Counted from the first letter of the stretch, positions 1-11,776 are shown. The stretch is 64,000 nt of DNA from Salvelinus alpinus (GCF_045679555.1 NC_092087.1:22964925-23028924), one strand, 5' to 3'. Numbers and translations: made by a program. Notes: generated by a model from the sequence alone, not told the origin.

Positions 1-2333
1 TGCCCTTGACCAGCACAAAAACATCCTGTGGCGTTCTGCATTAGCATCGAATAGCCCCCGTGATATGCAACTTTTCAGGGAAGTTAGGAACAAATATACA
101 CAGGCAGTTAGGAAAGCTAAGGCTAGCTTTTTCAAGCAGAAATTTGCATCCTGTAGCACAAACTCCAAAAAGTTCTGGGTCACTGTAAAGTCCATTGAGA
201 ATAAGAGCACCTCCTCCCAGCTGCCCACTGCACTGAGGCTAGGAAACACTGTCACCGCCGATAAATCCATGATAATTGAGAATTTCAAGAAGCATTTTTC
301 TACAGCTGGCCATGTATTCCACCTGGCTACCCCTACCCCGGTCAACAGCCCTGCACTCCCCACAGCAACTCGCCCAAGCCTCCCCATTTCTCCTTCACCC
401 AAATCCAGATAGCTGATGTTCTGACAGGACTGCAAAACCTGGACCCCTACAAATCAGCCGGGCTAGACAATCTGGACCCTCTCTTTTTAAAATGATCTGC
501 TGAAATTGTTGCAACCCCTATTACTAGCCTGTTCAATCTCTCTTCATATCGTCTGAGATTCCCAAAGATTGTAAAGCTGCCACGGTCATCCCCCTCTTCA
601 AAGGGGGAGACACTCTAGATCCAAATTGCTACAGACCTATATCTATCCTACCCTGCCTTTCTAAGGTCTTCGAAAGCCAAGTCAACAAACAGATTACCGA
701 CCATTTCAAATCCCACCATACCTTCTCCGCTGTGCAATCTGGTTTCAGAGCTGGTCATGAGTGCACCTCAGCCACGCTCAAGGTCCTAAACGATATCATA
801 ACTGCCATCGATAAGAGACATTACTGTGCAGCCATATTCATCGACCTGGCCAAAGCTTTCGACTCTGTCAATCACCACATTCTTATTGGCAGACTCAACA
901 GCCTTTATTTCTCAAATGACTGCCTGGCCTGGTTCACCAACTACTTCTCTGATAGAGTTCAGTGTGTAAAATCGGAGGGCCTGTTGTCCGGACCTCTTGC
1001 AGTCTCTATGGGGGTGCCACAGGGTTCAATTCTCAGGTCAACTCTCTTCTCTGTATACATCAATGATGTCGCTCTCGCTGCTGGTGATTCTCTGATCCAC
1101 CTCTACGCAGACAACACTATTCTGTATACTTCTGGCCCTTCTCTGGAAACTGTGTTAACTAACATCCAGACAAGCTTCAATGCCATACAACTCTCCTTCC
1201 GTGGCCTCCAACTGCTCTTAAATGCAAGTAAAACTAAATGCATGCTCTTCAACCGATCACTGCCCACACCTGCCCGCCCGTCCAGCATCACTACTCTGGA
1301 CGGTTCTGACTTAGAATATGTGGACAACTAAAAATACCTAGGTGTCTGGCTAGACTGTAAACTCTCCTTCCAGACTCACATTAAGCATCTCCAATCCAAA
1401 GTTAAATCTAGAATTGGCTTCCTATTTCACAACAAAGCATCCTTCACTCATACTGCCAAACATACCCTCGTAAAACTGACCATCCTACCGATCCTCGACT
1501 TCGGCAATGTCATCTATAAAATAGCCTCCAACACTCTACTCAACAAATTGGATGCAGTCTATCACAGTGCCATCCGTTTTGTCACCAAAGCTCCATATAT
1601 TACCCACCACTGCGACCTGTACACTCTCGTTGGCTGGCCATCGCTTCAAACTCGTTGCCAAACCCACTGGCTCCAGGTCATCTACAAGTCTTTGCTAGGT
1701 AAAGCACCACCTTATCTCAGCTCACTGGTCACCATAGCAGCACCCACCCATAGCACGCACTCCAGCGGGTATATCTCACTGGTCACCCCCAAAGCCAATT
1801 CCTTCTTTGGCCGCCTTTCCTTCCAGTTCTCTGCTGCCAATGACTGGTCTGAACTGCAAAAATCACTGAAGCTGGAGACCCATATCTCCCTCACTAGCTT
1901 TAAGCACCAGCTGTCAGAGCAGCTCACAGATCACTGCACCTGTACATAGCCCATCTGTAAACAGCCCATCCAACTACCTCCTCCCCATACTTTATTTATT
2001 TATTTATCTTGCTCCTTTGCACCCCAGTATCTCTACTTGCACATGCATCTTCTGCACATCTACCATTCCCGTGTCTAGTTGCTATATTGTAATTACTTCG
2101 CCACCATGGCCTATTTATTGCCTTACCTCCCTTATCTTACCTCATTTGTACTCACTGTGCATATATTTGTCTTTTTTCTACTGTATTATTGACTGTATGT
2201 TTGTTTATTCCATGTGTACCTCTGTGTTGTTGTATGTGTCGAACTGCTTTGCTTTACCTTGGCCAGGTCGCTGTTGTATATGAGAACTTGTTCTCAACTA
2301 GCCTACCTGGTTAAATAAAGGTGAAATAAAAAA
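1..2333 (+). mobile_element. CR1/L2-like non-LTR retrotransposon, copy A (5' end outside window)
   Basis: This is the 3' part of a LINE on the plus strand. Reverse-transcriptase homology runs from the window start to 1949. A short 3' UTR follows, ending in a tail with the motif ggttaaataaaggtgaaata near 2310-2330. A second copy of the same family lies at 10385-12175 and shares the reverse transcriptase and the tail. The salmonid HpaI SINE has a related tail, as expected if it borrows LINE machinery. The clade assignment is from motif style only. The 5' end is outside the window. Confidence 0.85.
65..1949 (+). pseudogene. Broken LINE reverse transcriptase (copy A)
   Basis: The ORF2-type protein is split over several frames. 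Residues from 65-412 match the region before the RT domain. Positions 732-1328 carry the RT core, with an FIDLAKAFDS motif (motif A) and MGVPQGSIL. The catalytic YADD box reads YADN, so one metal-binding aspartate is gone. A stop (taa at 1329) interrupts the frame just before KYLGVWLD, and the C-terminal thumb-like part resumes and ends at 1949. Frameshifts also separate the part before 412 from the part after 732. The element cannot encode a working enzyme. Confidence 0.85.
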
Positions 2334-2697
2334 TCTCCTCCACCCAAACACGCATGTTCACACCCCCATCTCTAGTGCCTGCATTATTGTTTGCCACATG
2401 GCCTTCAATTGTACCACTAAAAATTTCTTGGTTGCCCATGCTATTTCAATATTTCAATGATAAATTCTAAGATTTTTCCATTGTGTTAATAATGGTGGAT
2501 TGATTGATTTCCACGTTTTTAGTATACGTTTTTTCAAGATGAGTGATAGGAAAATAATCATCCAGCCTATTGGATATCTCACTAGACCCCCATATGACGT
2601 CTTGAAATATGCAGACAGATGGATTAAAAGTAAGTTTACATTGTAATACTTCTGACAGCCAACTTTCTACTGCTGCCCATAACTTTTAGAATTTATA

Positions 2698-3156
2698 GCA
2701 TTCCCAGAAGGCATGGATTATTGAGCATTCCCAGACGGCATGGATTATTGAGCATTCCCAGACGGCATGGATTATTGAGCATTCCCAGACGGCATGGATT
2801 ATTGAGCATTCCCAGAAGGCATGGATTATTGAGCATTCCCAGAAGGAATGGATTATTGAGCATTCCCAGACGGCATGGATTATTGAGCATTCCCAGAAGG
2901 CATGGATTATTGAGCATTCCCAGAAGGCATGGATTATTGAGCATTCCCAGACGGCATGGATTATTGAGCATTCCCAGAAGGCATGGATTATTGAGCATTC
3001 CCAGAAGGCATGGATTATTGAGCATTCCCAGACGGCATGGATTATTGAGCATTCCCAGACGGCATGGATTATTGAGCATTCCCAGAAGGCATGGATTATT
3101 GAGCATTCCCAGACGGCATGGATTATTGAGCATTCCCAGACGGCATGGATTATTGA
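2698..3156. repeat. 27-bp minisatellite, 17 copies
   Basis: Seventeen head-to-tail units of exactly 27 bp begin gcattcccaga and end ggattattga. Units differ almost only at position 12 (a or c). In order from 2698 the base is A C C C A A C A A C A A C C A C C. Unit 6 has one further change (gaatgg instead of gcatgg). Because 27 is divisible by three, frames stay open through the array on both strands. On the minus strand the repeated peptide is SIIHAFWEC, which joins directly to the L1 ORF2 segment at 2640-2697. The array therefore grew from L1 coding sequence. Confidence 0.97.
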
Positions 3157-3157
3157 G

Positions 3158-4112
3158 TCATTATACAACGGGTGGGTCTAATCCTGAATGCTGATTGGTT
3201 AAAACCGCATTCCAGCCGGTGTCTATTCCACAAGTTACCACCAGTTAAATCTATGATTTTTAAAATACCTATTTACTCTGTTCCATCTGACTGCGCAATC
3301 CACTGTCTCGTCAGCCCAGCCAGGCAATTCATAAACTTGATCTCCACTACAAAAAGCCTCTAGACATTATGTCACATTTCTTTTAGACTAACATTTAGTT
3401 TTCAACAGCGGAGATTTGTATGTCTGTCTCTCCGACATTTGCAACATTGTCCCATAGTAATGAACGTGTAGGGAGTCGGGACGAGACGGACAGACAGGCA
3501 GCATTTCTCAGCCAGTCGAAATCATAAATCAGCTGGCATAATTTATCTGGATATATAAAAAAATATGTAAATAAAAAAAGCTTCAGTTTGAAGTGATTGT
3601 GTCAGCTGTGTGTCCTGATGAGTGAGCACATTTTCTATGCCATTCGAAATCACGCCTCATTAGCACATTGTTATGGATTTATCCAAATAAATGTCACTAG
3701 AAAACACCTTAAACAGATGCAAATGGGGCTACTTTGCTGTTATTCTGGCTGCCTGTGGTTTTTGACGTGACTGTAAATTAGTCGTAGTTGGCTAGCTAGT
3801 AAGCAAGGGAAAACAATGTTGCAAGCCAGTATGGCAATGGAACATTTAGAACAAACGACTGGGTCGGGTCCATAGATACAGAACAAAAAGATTGGGTCGC
3901 GTCTCTGGCAACCAAACCGATAGAACGAACGACCAGCCGGCTTGGGTAGCAACCCTAGATTTGTGTCGGGACTATATCTTGTGGAAGGATTCTATACTAT
4001 GAATAAATGCATCAAAATACTTTTTTTAATGAAAATATGTAAATCATCATTAGAATATGACGGTAACCCGTTGTATAAAAGTGATAATACCATTGAAGCC
4101 GGTGTTTGGAGG
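3158..4112. mobile_element. DNA-transposon-like repeat with tatacaacgggt terminal inverted repeats
   Basis: The 12-mer tatacaacgggt at 3162-3173 recurs inverted as acccgttgtata at 4066-4077, bounding about 0.9 kb. No transposase-like reading frame is seen inside. Next to the right end, gaagccggtgtttggagga (4094-4112) recurs inverted near 4577-4600, on the other side of the SINE sequences. The real element or its duplicated end may therefore reach to about 4616. The superfamily is not recognised and no clear target-site duplication was found. Confidence 0.5.
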
Positions 4113-4135
4113 ACTTCGTCTCGGGCCTAACAACA

Positions 4136-4355
4136 CATTTTACATTTACATTTTTGTCATTTAGCAGACGCTCTTATCCAGAGCGACTTACAGTAGAGTG
4201 CATACATTTTATTACATTTTTTTTTTACATACTGAGACAAGGATATCCCTACCGGCCAAGAGCAGACGCTCTTATCCAGAGCGACTTACAGTAGAGTGCA
4301 TACATTTTATTATTTTTTTTTTTACATACTGAGACAAGGATATCCCTACCGGCCA
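4136..4355 (-). repeat. SINE/LINE-tail repeat with a tandemly duplicated 98-bp unit
   Basis: This contains the widespread fish motif catttagcagacgctcttat followed by ccagagcgacttaca, here read in reverse orientation. The unit 4163-4260 is repeated almost exactly at 4261-4355. It includes a poly-T run and the string gagacaaggatatccctac. A 19-bp piece (ccctaccggccaaaccctc) is then doubled at 4343-4380. The same family tail appears in plus orientation at 5440-5480 and 53105-53162. Assignment to a V-SINE or AvaIII-like family is a guess. Confidence 0.6.
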
Positions 4356-4560
4356 AACCCTCCCTACCGGCCAAACCCTCCCTAACCCGGACGACGCTAT
4401 GCCAATTGTGCGTCGCCCCACGGATCTCCCGGTTGCGGCCGGCTGCGACAGAGCCTGGGCAAGAACCCAGCCCAGCCTGGGCGCGAACCCAGAGACTCTG
4501 GTGGCGCAGCTAGCATGCGATGCAGTGCCCTAGACCACTGCCCCACCCGGGAGATGTGGG
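4356..4560 (-). mobile_element. SmaI-like tRNA-derived SINE, reverse orientation
   Basis: Read on the minus strand this starts with the cccgggtgg type of 5' end (4547-4553 region). It then has a tRNA-like part with ctgggttcgcgcccaggc as B-box region and a GC-rich body ending in gtccgggttagggagg. The copy at 42433-42806 is the same family in plus orientation and is longer. The copy is truncated and joins the duplicated tail repeat directly at its low-coordinate side. Confidence 0.7.
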
Positions 4561-5309
4561 AGAACACCCGTGCCAATATCTCCTCCAAACACCGGCTTCT
4601 CTGGGATTATCACTTAATTATACATTTTACACTTAAGACATGACCATGGAGTTGTGCTGTAGAATCTGTGAATTTTGTCTCTCGTATAATAAATTCAATA
4701 CATTAGTTACTGGACTAAGCATGTATTTTTGTTAACTGTAATTTTGTTACTTATGCTCCAACATTCCCTCCATTTTGTGCCAACATCAGTTCCTTTTAAG
4801 TCTTGGTTCCAATAGTTTCAAGAGATTGTCATTTGGATAGGCTCTTTGCAAGGTTTTGTATATCTTACCTATCATATGAACATCCTTTTCTGACTCAAAT
4901 AAAATTCCCTGAAGGTTGCGCTGATGTCCAAAAGATTTCAAATTTAAATTTTGTGACATGTAACTTTTAAGTTGCATGTATTTGAAAATATTTACATTGG
5001 CCAGTGCAAAATTGCTTTTTAATTCTATCATGGAAATAAATGTATTTCCTGTTACCAAGTCATTTACGGTTTCTATTCCTTTATGTTTCTATGTGGACCA
5101 ATTTATCTGTGAATTCTGAAAAGCTATCCAAGGCTTTGTGTTTTTAGGGAGTGATATTGGTTCCTGTAGAATAAGTTTCATTTTCTTCCATATTTGTATA
5201 GTGTTCTTAACTATGAAGTTTTTCATGTTCTGAAAATAGACACGTAAAAAGACTCTGGAGATGATGCATGCGCAGCTTCATTGTGTACCACTTTAGTGCA
5301 TTTAACTAT

Positions 5310-5485
5310 ACGAAGCAAGTGGGCGGAAGGTGTTAAGAGTGTTGAGCCAGTAACTGAAAGGTCGCTGGTTCGAATCCCTGAGCTGGCTAGTTTAAAATGT
5401 GTCATTATGTCCTTGAGCAAGTTACTTAACCCAAATTGCTCTGGATAAGAGTATTTGCTAAATGACTCAAATGTAAGAAAGTAAA
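5310..5485 (+). mobile_element. tRNA-derived SINE inside the L1 remnant
   Basis: A tRNA-like head with a clear B-box (ggttcgaatccctgagctgg near 5366-5388) follows a SINE-like agtaactgaaaggt segment. The copy ends in ctggataagagtatttgcta and aatgactcaaatg, the common fish SINE/LINE tail. It interrupts L1 coding sequence between 5300 and 5490. The A-box part is decayed. Confidence 0.7.
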
Positions 5486-5776
5486 ACCCTTGGGTATCAA
5501 GTTCATACAATTCCAGGTCTGGAAAGTGAAAACCACATTTAGGAATATGTAAAACTTTCCTTCTTATTCTATGAATTGTATTTGTCCATTTAAAGTCTGT
5601 TATGACAAAGTTGACTTTTTTAAAGAATGTCTTCGGTGAGGTAATTGGTAAATAAATCAAATAAATACAACAACTTTGGGAGCCATTCTGAAGAGGTTTA
5701 TGCTACCTGTAACATTGTTCCATTTAATTATATCTGCTTTCATATTATTAAGTAATAGAATTAAATGATCTTTATA

Positions 5777-7353
5777 CAGTGCATTCGGAAAGTATTCACA
5801 CCCCTTTACTTTTTCCACATTTTGTTGTGTTACAGCATTATTCTAAAATGGTTTAAATTGGGGGTTTTCCCCTCATTCATCAACACACAATAACCCATAA
5901 TGACAAAGCAAAAGCTGTTGTTTTCGAAATGCTTGCAATTTTATAAAAAATAAAAACTGAAATATTCAGACCCTGAAGTATTCAGACCCTTTACTCTACT
6001 TTGTTGAAGCAACTTTGGCAGCGATTACAGCCTCGAGTCTTCTTGGGTATGACGCTACAAGCTTCGGACACCTGTATTTGGGGAGTTTCTCCCATTCTTC
6101 TCTGCAGATCCTCTCCAGCTCTGGCAGGCTGGATAGGGAGCGTCGCTGCACAGCTATTTTCAAGTCTCTCCAGAGATGTTCGATCGGGTTTCAGTCCGGG
6201 CTCTGGCTGAGCCCCTCAAGGACATTCAGATACTTATCCCGAAGCCACTCCTGCGTTGTCTTGACTGTGTGCTTAGGCTCATTGTCCTGGTGAAAGGTGA
6301 ACCTTCGCCCCAGTCTGAGGTCCTGAGCGCTCTGGAGCAGGTTTTCATCAAGGATCTCTCTCTTTGCTCCATTCATCTTTCCCTCGATCCTGACTAGTCT
6401 CCCAGTCCCTGCCGCTGAAAAAATATCCCCACAGCATGATGCTGCCATCACGCTTCACTGTTGGGATGGTGCGAGGTCTTCTCCAGACGTGACGCTTGGC
6501 ATTCAGGCCAAAGAGTTCAATCTTGGTTTTGTCAGACCAGAGAATCTTATTTCTCATGGTCTGAGAGTCTTTAGGCAAACCCCAAGCGGGTTGTCATGTG
6601 CCTTTTACTGAGGAGTGGCTTCCGTCTGGCCACTCTGCCATAAAGGCCTGCTTGGTAGAGTGCTGGAGAGATGGGAGAACCTTCCAGAAGGACAACCATC
6701 TCCACAGAGGAACTTTGGAGCTCTGTCAGTGTGACCATCGGGTTCTTGGTCACCTCCATGACCAAGGACCTTCTCCCTCGTTTGCTCAGTTTGGCTGGGA
6801 GACCAGTTCTAGGCAAGAGTCTTGGTGGTTCCAAACTTCTTCCATTTAAGAATGATGTAGGCCACTGTGTTCTTGGGGACCTTCAATGCTGCAGAAATTT
6901 TTTGGTACCCTTCCCCAGATCTCTGCCTCGACACAATCCTGTCTCGGAGCTCTACGGACAATTCCTTCAACCTCATGGCTTGGTTTTTGCTCTGACAGGC
7001 ACTGTCAACTGTGGGACCTTATATAGACAGATGTGTGCCTTTCCAAATCATGTCCAATCAATTTAATTTACCACAGGTGGACTCCAATCAAGTTGTAGAG
7101 ACATTTCAAGGATGATCAATGGAAACAGGATGCACCTGAGCTCAATTTCGAGTCTCATAGCAAAAGGTCTGAATACCTACGTAAATAAGGTATTTCTGTT
7201 CTTAATTTATAAAAACCTGTTATCGCTTTGTCATTTTGGGGTATTGTGTGTAGATTGATAAGGGGGGAAAAAATGTATCAATTTGAAAATAAGGCTGTAA
7301 CGTAATAAAATGTGGAAAAAGGGAAGGGGTCTGAATACTTTCCGAATGCACTG
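5777..7353 (-). mobile_element. Tc1-like transposon, near full length, transposase on minus strand
   Basis: Inverted ends are cagtgcattcggaaagtatt (5777) and its complement ending gcactg at 7353. That gives 1577 bp, the usual size for a Tc1 element. A TA dinucleotide precedes the left end (5775-5776). The right flank reads tg instead of ta, so one copy of the TA duplication has probably mutated. It lies inside the L1 remnant, so it inserted later than the L1. The transposase is broken. Confidence 0.92.
6190..6990 (-). pseudogene. Decayed Tc1 transposase
   Basis: On the minus strand, fragments in different frames match Tc1 transposases. They include a paired-type DNA-binding and linker part near 6571-6834, WSDKTKIELFGLNAKRHVWR (first DDE region, near 6480-6545) and [20 protein letters not shown] with [10 protein letters not shown] (second region, near 6230-6290). 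Several frameshifts separate them, so no active enzyme can be made. Confidence 0.85.
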
Positions 7354-7844
7354 TGTATTTGTTGTCACTTGTTAATCAACCTATTAATTATTTTATATTT
7401 TTTGTGGTCCGCTTAAAGTATTGCTGCAAATCGCGAGTTATTGTTTTTCTCTTTCCTATTGCCATTATTTCAGGGGTTTTCCACGTTAATTTTATATCCT
7501 GAAATTTTAGCAGAATTCTGAAAACATTTTTAGCAAAGGGGGCATTGAGTTTTCAATATTGGGCAGGTATATCAGGAGATCGTCTGTAAATAAGTTTAGT
7601 TTATATTCATGTTTACCAATACTGATACCTGTTACGTTTGGGTCCTGTTTAATTCTTTCTTCAAGCTGTTAAATTGCCATTACAAACAAGAGGGGTGAGA
7701 GGGGACACCCTGTCTTTTTCCCCTTTCTAAAGCAATTTCATCAAATAATGTATTATTTGTGTGTATCTGTTTTGAGTTTTGTACTAACAGTTGCGAAAAT
7801 GTACCACAGACTTGTTAAAATTGCACAAAAGCTTTGAAAAAAAC

Positions 7845-7995
7845 TGTATTAAAGGTACAATGCAACCGTTTTTATCATTTCTGGGTAACAGTTAAGTACC
7901 TTACTGTGATTGTTTTCAATTAAAATTGTCAAAAAGAAACAAAAATAGCTTCTTAGCAATTAGAAGTGGTCTGAGTGAAGGGCTTAATTGGACAA
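7845..7995. repeat. Unclassified dispersed repeat fragment
   Basis: An AT-rich stretch with ggtaacagttaagtacctta and caaaaatagcttcttagcaa looks like a common salmonid repeat end. It lies between the L1 remnant and the next Tc1 copy. The identification is from general familiarity only. Confidence 0.3.
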
Positions 7996-8012
7996 GCCTC
8001 ATGGGAGGGATA

Positions 8013-8796
8013 CAGTGCCTTGCAAAAGTATTCATCCCCTTTGGCGTTTTTCCTATTTTGTTGCATTACAACCTTTTAATTTAAATATCTTTTGATTTGG
8101 ATTGCATGTAATGGACATACACAAAATAGTCCAAATTGGTGAAGTGGAATGAAAAAAATAACTAAATTACCGTCAGAAGTCACATAATTAGTTAAATAAA
8201 GTCCACCTGTGTGCAATCTATGTCACATGATCTCAGTATATATACACACCTGTTCCGAAAGGCCCCAGAGTCTGCAACACCACCAAGCAAGCGGCACCAT
8301 AAAGATCAAGGAGCTCTCCAAACAGGTCAGGGACAAAGTTGTGGAGAAGTACAGATCAGGGTTGGGTAATAAAAAAGATCTGAAACTTTGAACATCCCAC
8401 AGAGCACCATTAAATCCATTATTAAAAAATGGAAAGAATATGGCACCACAACAAACCTGCCAAGAGAGGGCCGCCCACCAAAATTCATGGACCAGGCAAG
8501 GATGGCATTAATCAGAGAGGCAACAAAGAGACCAAAGATAACCCTGAAGGAACTGCAAAGTTGGAGTAACTGTCCAGAGGACCACTTGAAGCCGTACACT
8601 CCACAGAGCTGGGCTTTATGGAAGAGTGGCCAGAAAAAAGCCATTGCTTAAAGTAAAAAATAAGCAAACATGTTTGGTGTTCGCCAAAAGGCATGTGGGA
8701 GACTCCCCAAACATATGGAAGAAGGTACTCTGGTCAGATGAGACTATAATTGAGCTTTTTGGCCATCAAGGAAAACGCTATGTGAAAACTAGCTGT
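8013..8796 (+). mobile_element. 3'-truncated Tc1-like transposon, plus strand
   Basis: The left inverted end cagtgccttgcaaaagtatt starts at 8013 after a TA. A plus-strand transposase follows in pieces: an HTH part with IPQSTIKSIIKKWKEYGTT (8388-8450), LPREGRPPKF, and KKVLWSDETIIELFGHQGKR (near 8720-8780). Similarity stops abruptly at about 8796, so the right half and right inverted end are missing. It is a different Tc1 family from the copy at 5777-7353. Confidence 0.85.
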
Positions 8797-10384
8797 TATT
8801 GGCAGAGAGGTTTGAAACTTTCTTTGAGCCTCTTTATACGACACTACTTTAACGACACAAACTATGTCCAAGAGAGATACTTGTGTAGTGTAAAGAGACG
8901 GATATAGATTCAAATCTCTTTAAGAGATGTCTACCACACTACCTCTGGAGGTAGTGTTGGAGACATCTACACCACATAACCCCTCTCTGAGTGATACAGT
9001 GTAAAGACAATGGCTCTCCCACACCACATGTCCCTGCAAGAATGACCTCAATTACCTTAATACCAGTGGACAGCATGTTTTCTCTGTCAGCCCTATAGAA
9101 AATGAAAGGCTTAAAATATCCACACATTTGTGAATCATTGTATTAATCAAGTGTGCAACACTATGTGCAATATTGTTTAGATGAGAAGCTCCTACACAGC
9201 TTGAATTGATATCCTTATTTTGTTTGTCTATATATTATGGTATTTACAGTATGCTAATAGCTGCACTCACACATGAAGCAGGAATGTGGCTTTGGCCACA
9301 CCACATTCAAGGCTATTGTAAACAGAAAAACATTGAAAATACAATGTTAAAGAGACATAGATCTCACTAGACATATTTTACACATGTAAATCCACCAGTT
9401 GTTATTAGTCTATTAACTTATACCACCTGATGACGGGCTGAAATTTGAGGTGGTCTTTCCAAACAGCTCTTACACTAAAAGGTCATTATCATAATGTTCA
9501 CAATTTCACAGTATTATTCCAACCTCATAGTGTGGAAATATATTTTAAAAACTACACGTAAATAATGTTATTGACTGCACTTGGCCTTTAAGGATGTCAT
9601 AAGCTGTGTGTTTACACACAGGGCGGGGCAGGGTGATTACAACACATACTTGAGGCTGTCAGGTTTTTGTGGTATAGAGAAGCTTATTAGCTGACTTAAG
9701 CCTCTCACAGCACAGGCACATCCAGGGAAGAGGGGAAGAGGACATGCGTAACACCTGCAGCTGCTCCTACTCAGGGTGTTTCAGTGAAGCCAGGATGGTG
9801 AGAGGGTGGAAAGGGAGAGGGGGAGGAATTTCCAAGGACAGGGAAGATGTTGTGAAATAATATTGCGCATGTGGCTGCACTGCTGCAGAGGGAGTGAATC
9901 GCTCCATGTGCAAGAACATGAGTCATCAGGGGTGTTCCTCTGAACTAGGATCAGACTCAAATCTTTCCCCTACTGTCCCAAACCCCATCCATGCATTTTC
10001 CATGCCTCTGCCCATTTACACAGGTGCAAGCAGGGAAGTAAGCCAAGAGATTACACACACATGTGCGCCACCCATACACACACACCCAACCACACACACA
10101 AACAAGGTTCAGCATATAAAAAATTATACATTCTCTGCATCATTATGAAATCATGTGGTACATGTGACATACTGTTTAGAGACTTCCTTCCTGCCCTTCA
10201 ACCACAGGTGGCTCTAGAGCAGAGCATTCCCCTGGTATATTGTTACTGATGACTGATGTCTCCACTACAATAGATAATGGAAGTGGCCGTATCGTCTAGG
10301 AAAATTACATTCATCACAATGTTAGATTAGTCACATGAGTAAGTTTAGCCTTTATCGTGTTGTTTCAAGCTCAATTGGATCACT
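8797..10384. other. Intergenic, no gene recognised
   Basis: Right after the truncated Tc1, agctgttattggcagagagg marks the edge of another unclassified repeat. A CA-rich microsatellite-like stretch lies at 10052-10101. No reading frame here has recognisable protein features. Confidence 0.5.
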
Positions 10385-10486
10385 TTCATCGGCAGACTCG
10401 ATAGCCTTGGTTTCTCAAATGATTGCCTCGCCTGGTTTACCAACTACTTCTCTGATAGAGTTCAGTGTGTCAAATCAGAGGGCCTG

Positions 10487-11410
10487 TTGTCCGGACCTCT
10501 GGCAGTCTCTATGGGGGTGCCACAGGGTTCAATTCTTGGGCTGACTCTCTTCTCTGTATACATCAATGATGTCGCTCTTGCTGCTGGTGAGTCTCTGATC
10601 CACCTCTACGCAGATGACACCATTCTGTATACTTCTGGCCCTTCTCTGGACACTGTGTTAACAACCCTCCAGACGAGCTTCAATGCCATACAACTCTCCT
10701 TCCGTGGCCTCCAACTGCTCTTCAACCGATCGCTGTCTGCACCTGCCCGCCCGTCCAGCATCACCACTCTGGACGGTTCTGACTTAGAATATGTGGACAA
10801 CTACAAATACCTAGGTGTCTGGCTAGACTGTAAACTCTCCTTCCAGACTCACATCAACCATCTCCAATCCAAAGTTAAATCTAGAATTGGCTTCCTATTT
10901 CGCAACAAAGCATCCTTCACTCATGCTGCCAAACATACCCTCGTAAAACTGACCATCCTACCGATCCTCGACTTCGGCGATGTCATTTACAAAATAGCCT
11001 CCAATACCCTACTCAATAAATTGGATGCAGTCTATCACAGTGCCATCCGTTTTGTCACCAAAGCCCCATATACTACCCACCACGCTCTCGTTGGCTGGCC
11101 CTCGCTTCATACTCGTCGCCAAACCTACTGGCTCCAGGTCATCTACAAGACCCTGCTAGGTAAAGTCCCCCCTTATCTCAGCTCGCTGGTCACCATAGCA
11201 GCACCCACCTGTAGCACACGCTCCAACAGGTATATCTCTCTGGTCACCCCCAAAGCCAATTCCTCCTTTGGCCGCCTCTCCTTCCAGTTCTCTGCTGCCA
11301 ATGACTGGAACAAACTACAAAAATCTCTGAAACTGGAAACACTTATCTCCCTCACTAGCTTTAAGCACCAGCTGTCAGAGCAGCTCACAGATTTCTTCAC
11401 CTGTACATAG
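10487..11410 (+). pseudogene. C-terminal part of LINE reverse transcriptase (copy B)
   Basis: A 307-residue open stretch carries MGVPQGSILG and an intact YADD catalytic box (near 10607-10618), unlike copy A. It ends with the same C-terminal region (FGRLSFQFSAANDW). The open frame extends upstream to about 10385 without motif A, so the domain is incomplete and inactive by truncation. Confidence 0.85.
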
Positions 11411-11776
11411 CCCATCTATAATTTAGCCCAAACAACTACCCCTTCCCCTACTGTATTTATTTATTTATTTTGCTCCTTTGCACCCCATTATTTATATTTC
11501 TACTTTGCACATTCTTCCACTGCAAATCTACCATTCCAGTGTTTTACTTGCTATATTGTATTAACTTCGCCACCATGGCCTTTTTTTGCCTTTACCTCCC
11601 TTATCTCACCTCATTTGCTCACATTGTATATAGACTTATTTTTCTACTGTATTATTGACTGTATGTTTGTTTTACTCCATGTGTAACTCTGTGTTGTTGT
11701 ATGTGTCGAACTGCTTTGCTTTATCTTGGCCAGGTCGCAATTGTAAATGAGAACTTGTTCTCAACTTGCCTACCTG

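Larger units (their letters stand above)
2334..7800 (-). mobile_element. L1/Tx1-type LINE remnant, minus strand, interrupted by later insertions
   Basis: Pieces of one minus-strand ORF2 appear in the expected order. RT motif TGCPLSPLLF is near 7677-7721 and FTDDLLIYL near 7560-7590. A C-terminal segment with NFALANVNIFKYMQLKS lies at 4786-5058, and one with ITDFKWTNTIHRIRRKVLH at 5470-5660. The last part, FWECYKF-stop-KLWAAVESW, is near 2640-2710. Between these pieces sit a minisatellite (2698-3156), a DNA-transposon-like repeat (3158-4112), SINE sequence (4136-4575 and 5310-5485) and a Tc1 element (5777-7353). Stops and frameshifts show it is dead. The outer limits are approximate. Confidence 0.7.

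Noticed and set aside
2698-3156. CRISPR-like array
   Set aside because: The repeats are contiguous with no unique spacers, and the genome is eukaryotic.
2721-3194. Long open frames on both strands, 146-160 codons, that look like a repeat protein
   Set aside because: They are the direct result of a 27-bp minisatellite whose period is a multiple of three.
5340-5400. Possible functional tRNA gene from the B-box at 5366-5388
   Set aside because: The cloverleaf cannot be completed; the sequence is a SINE head with a SINE tail.
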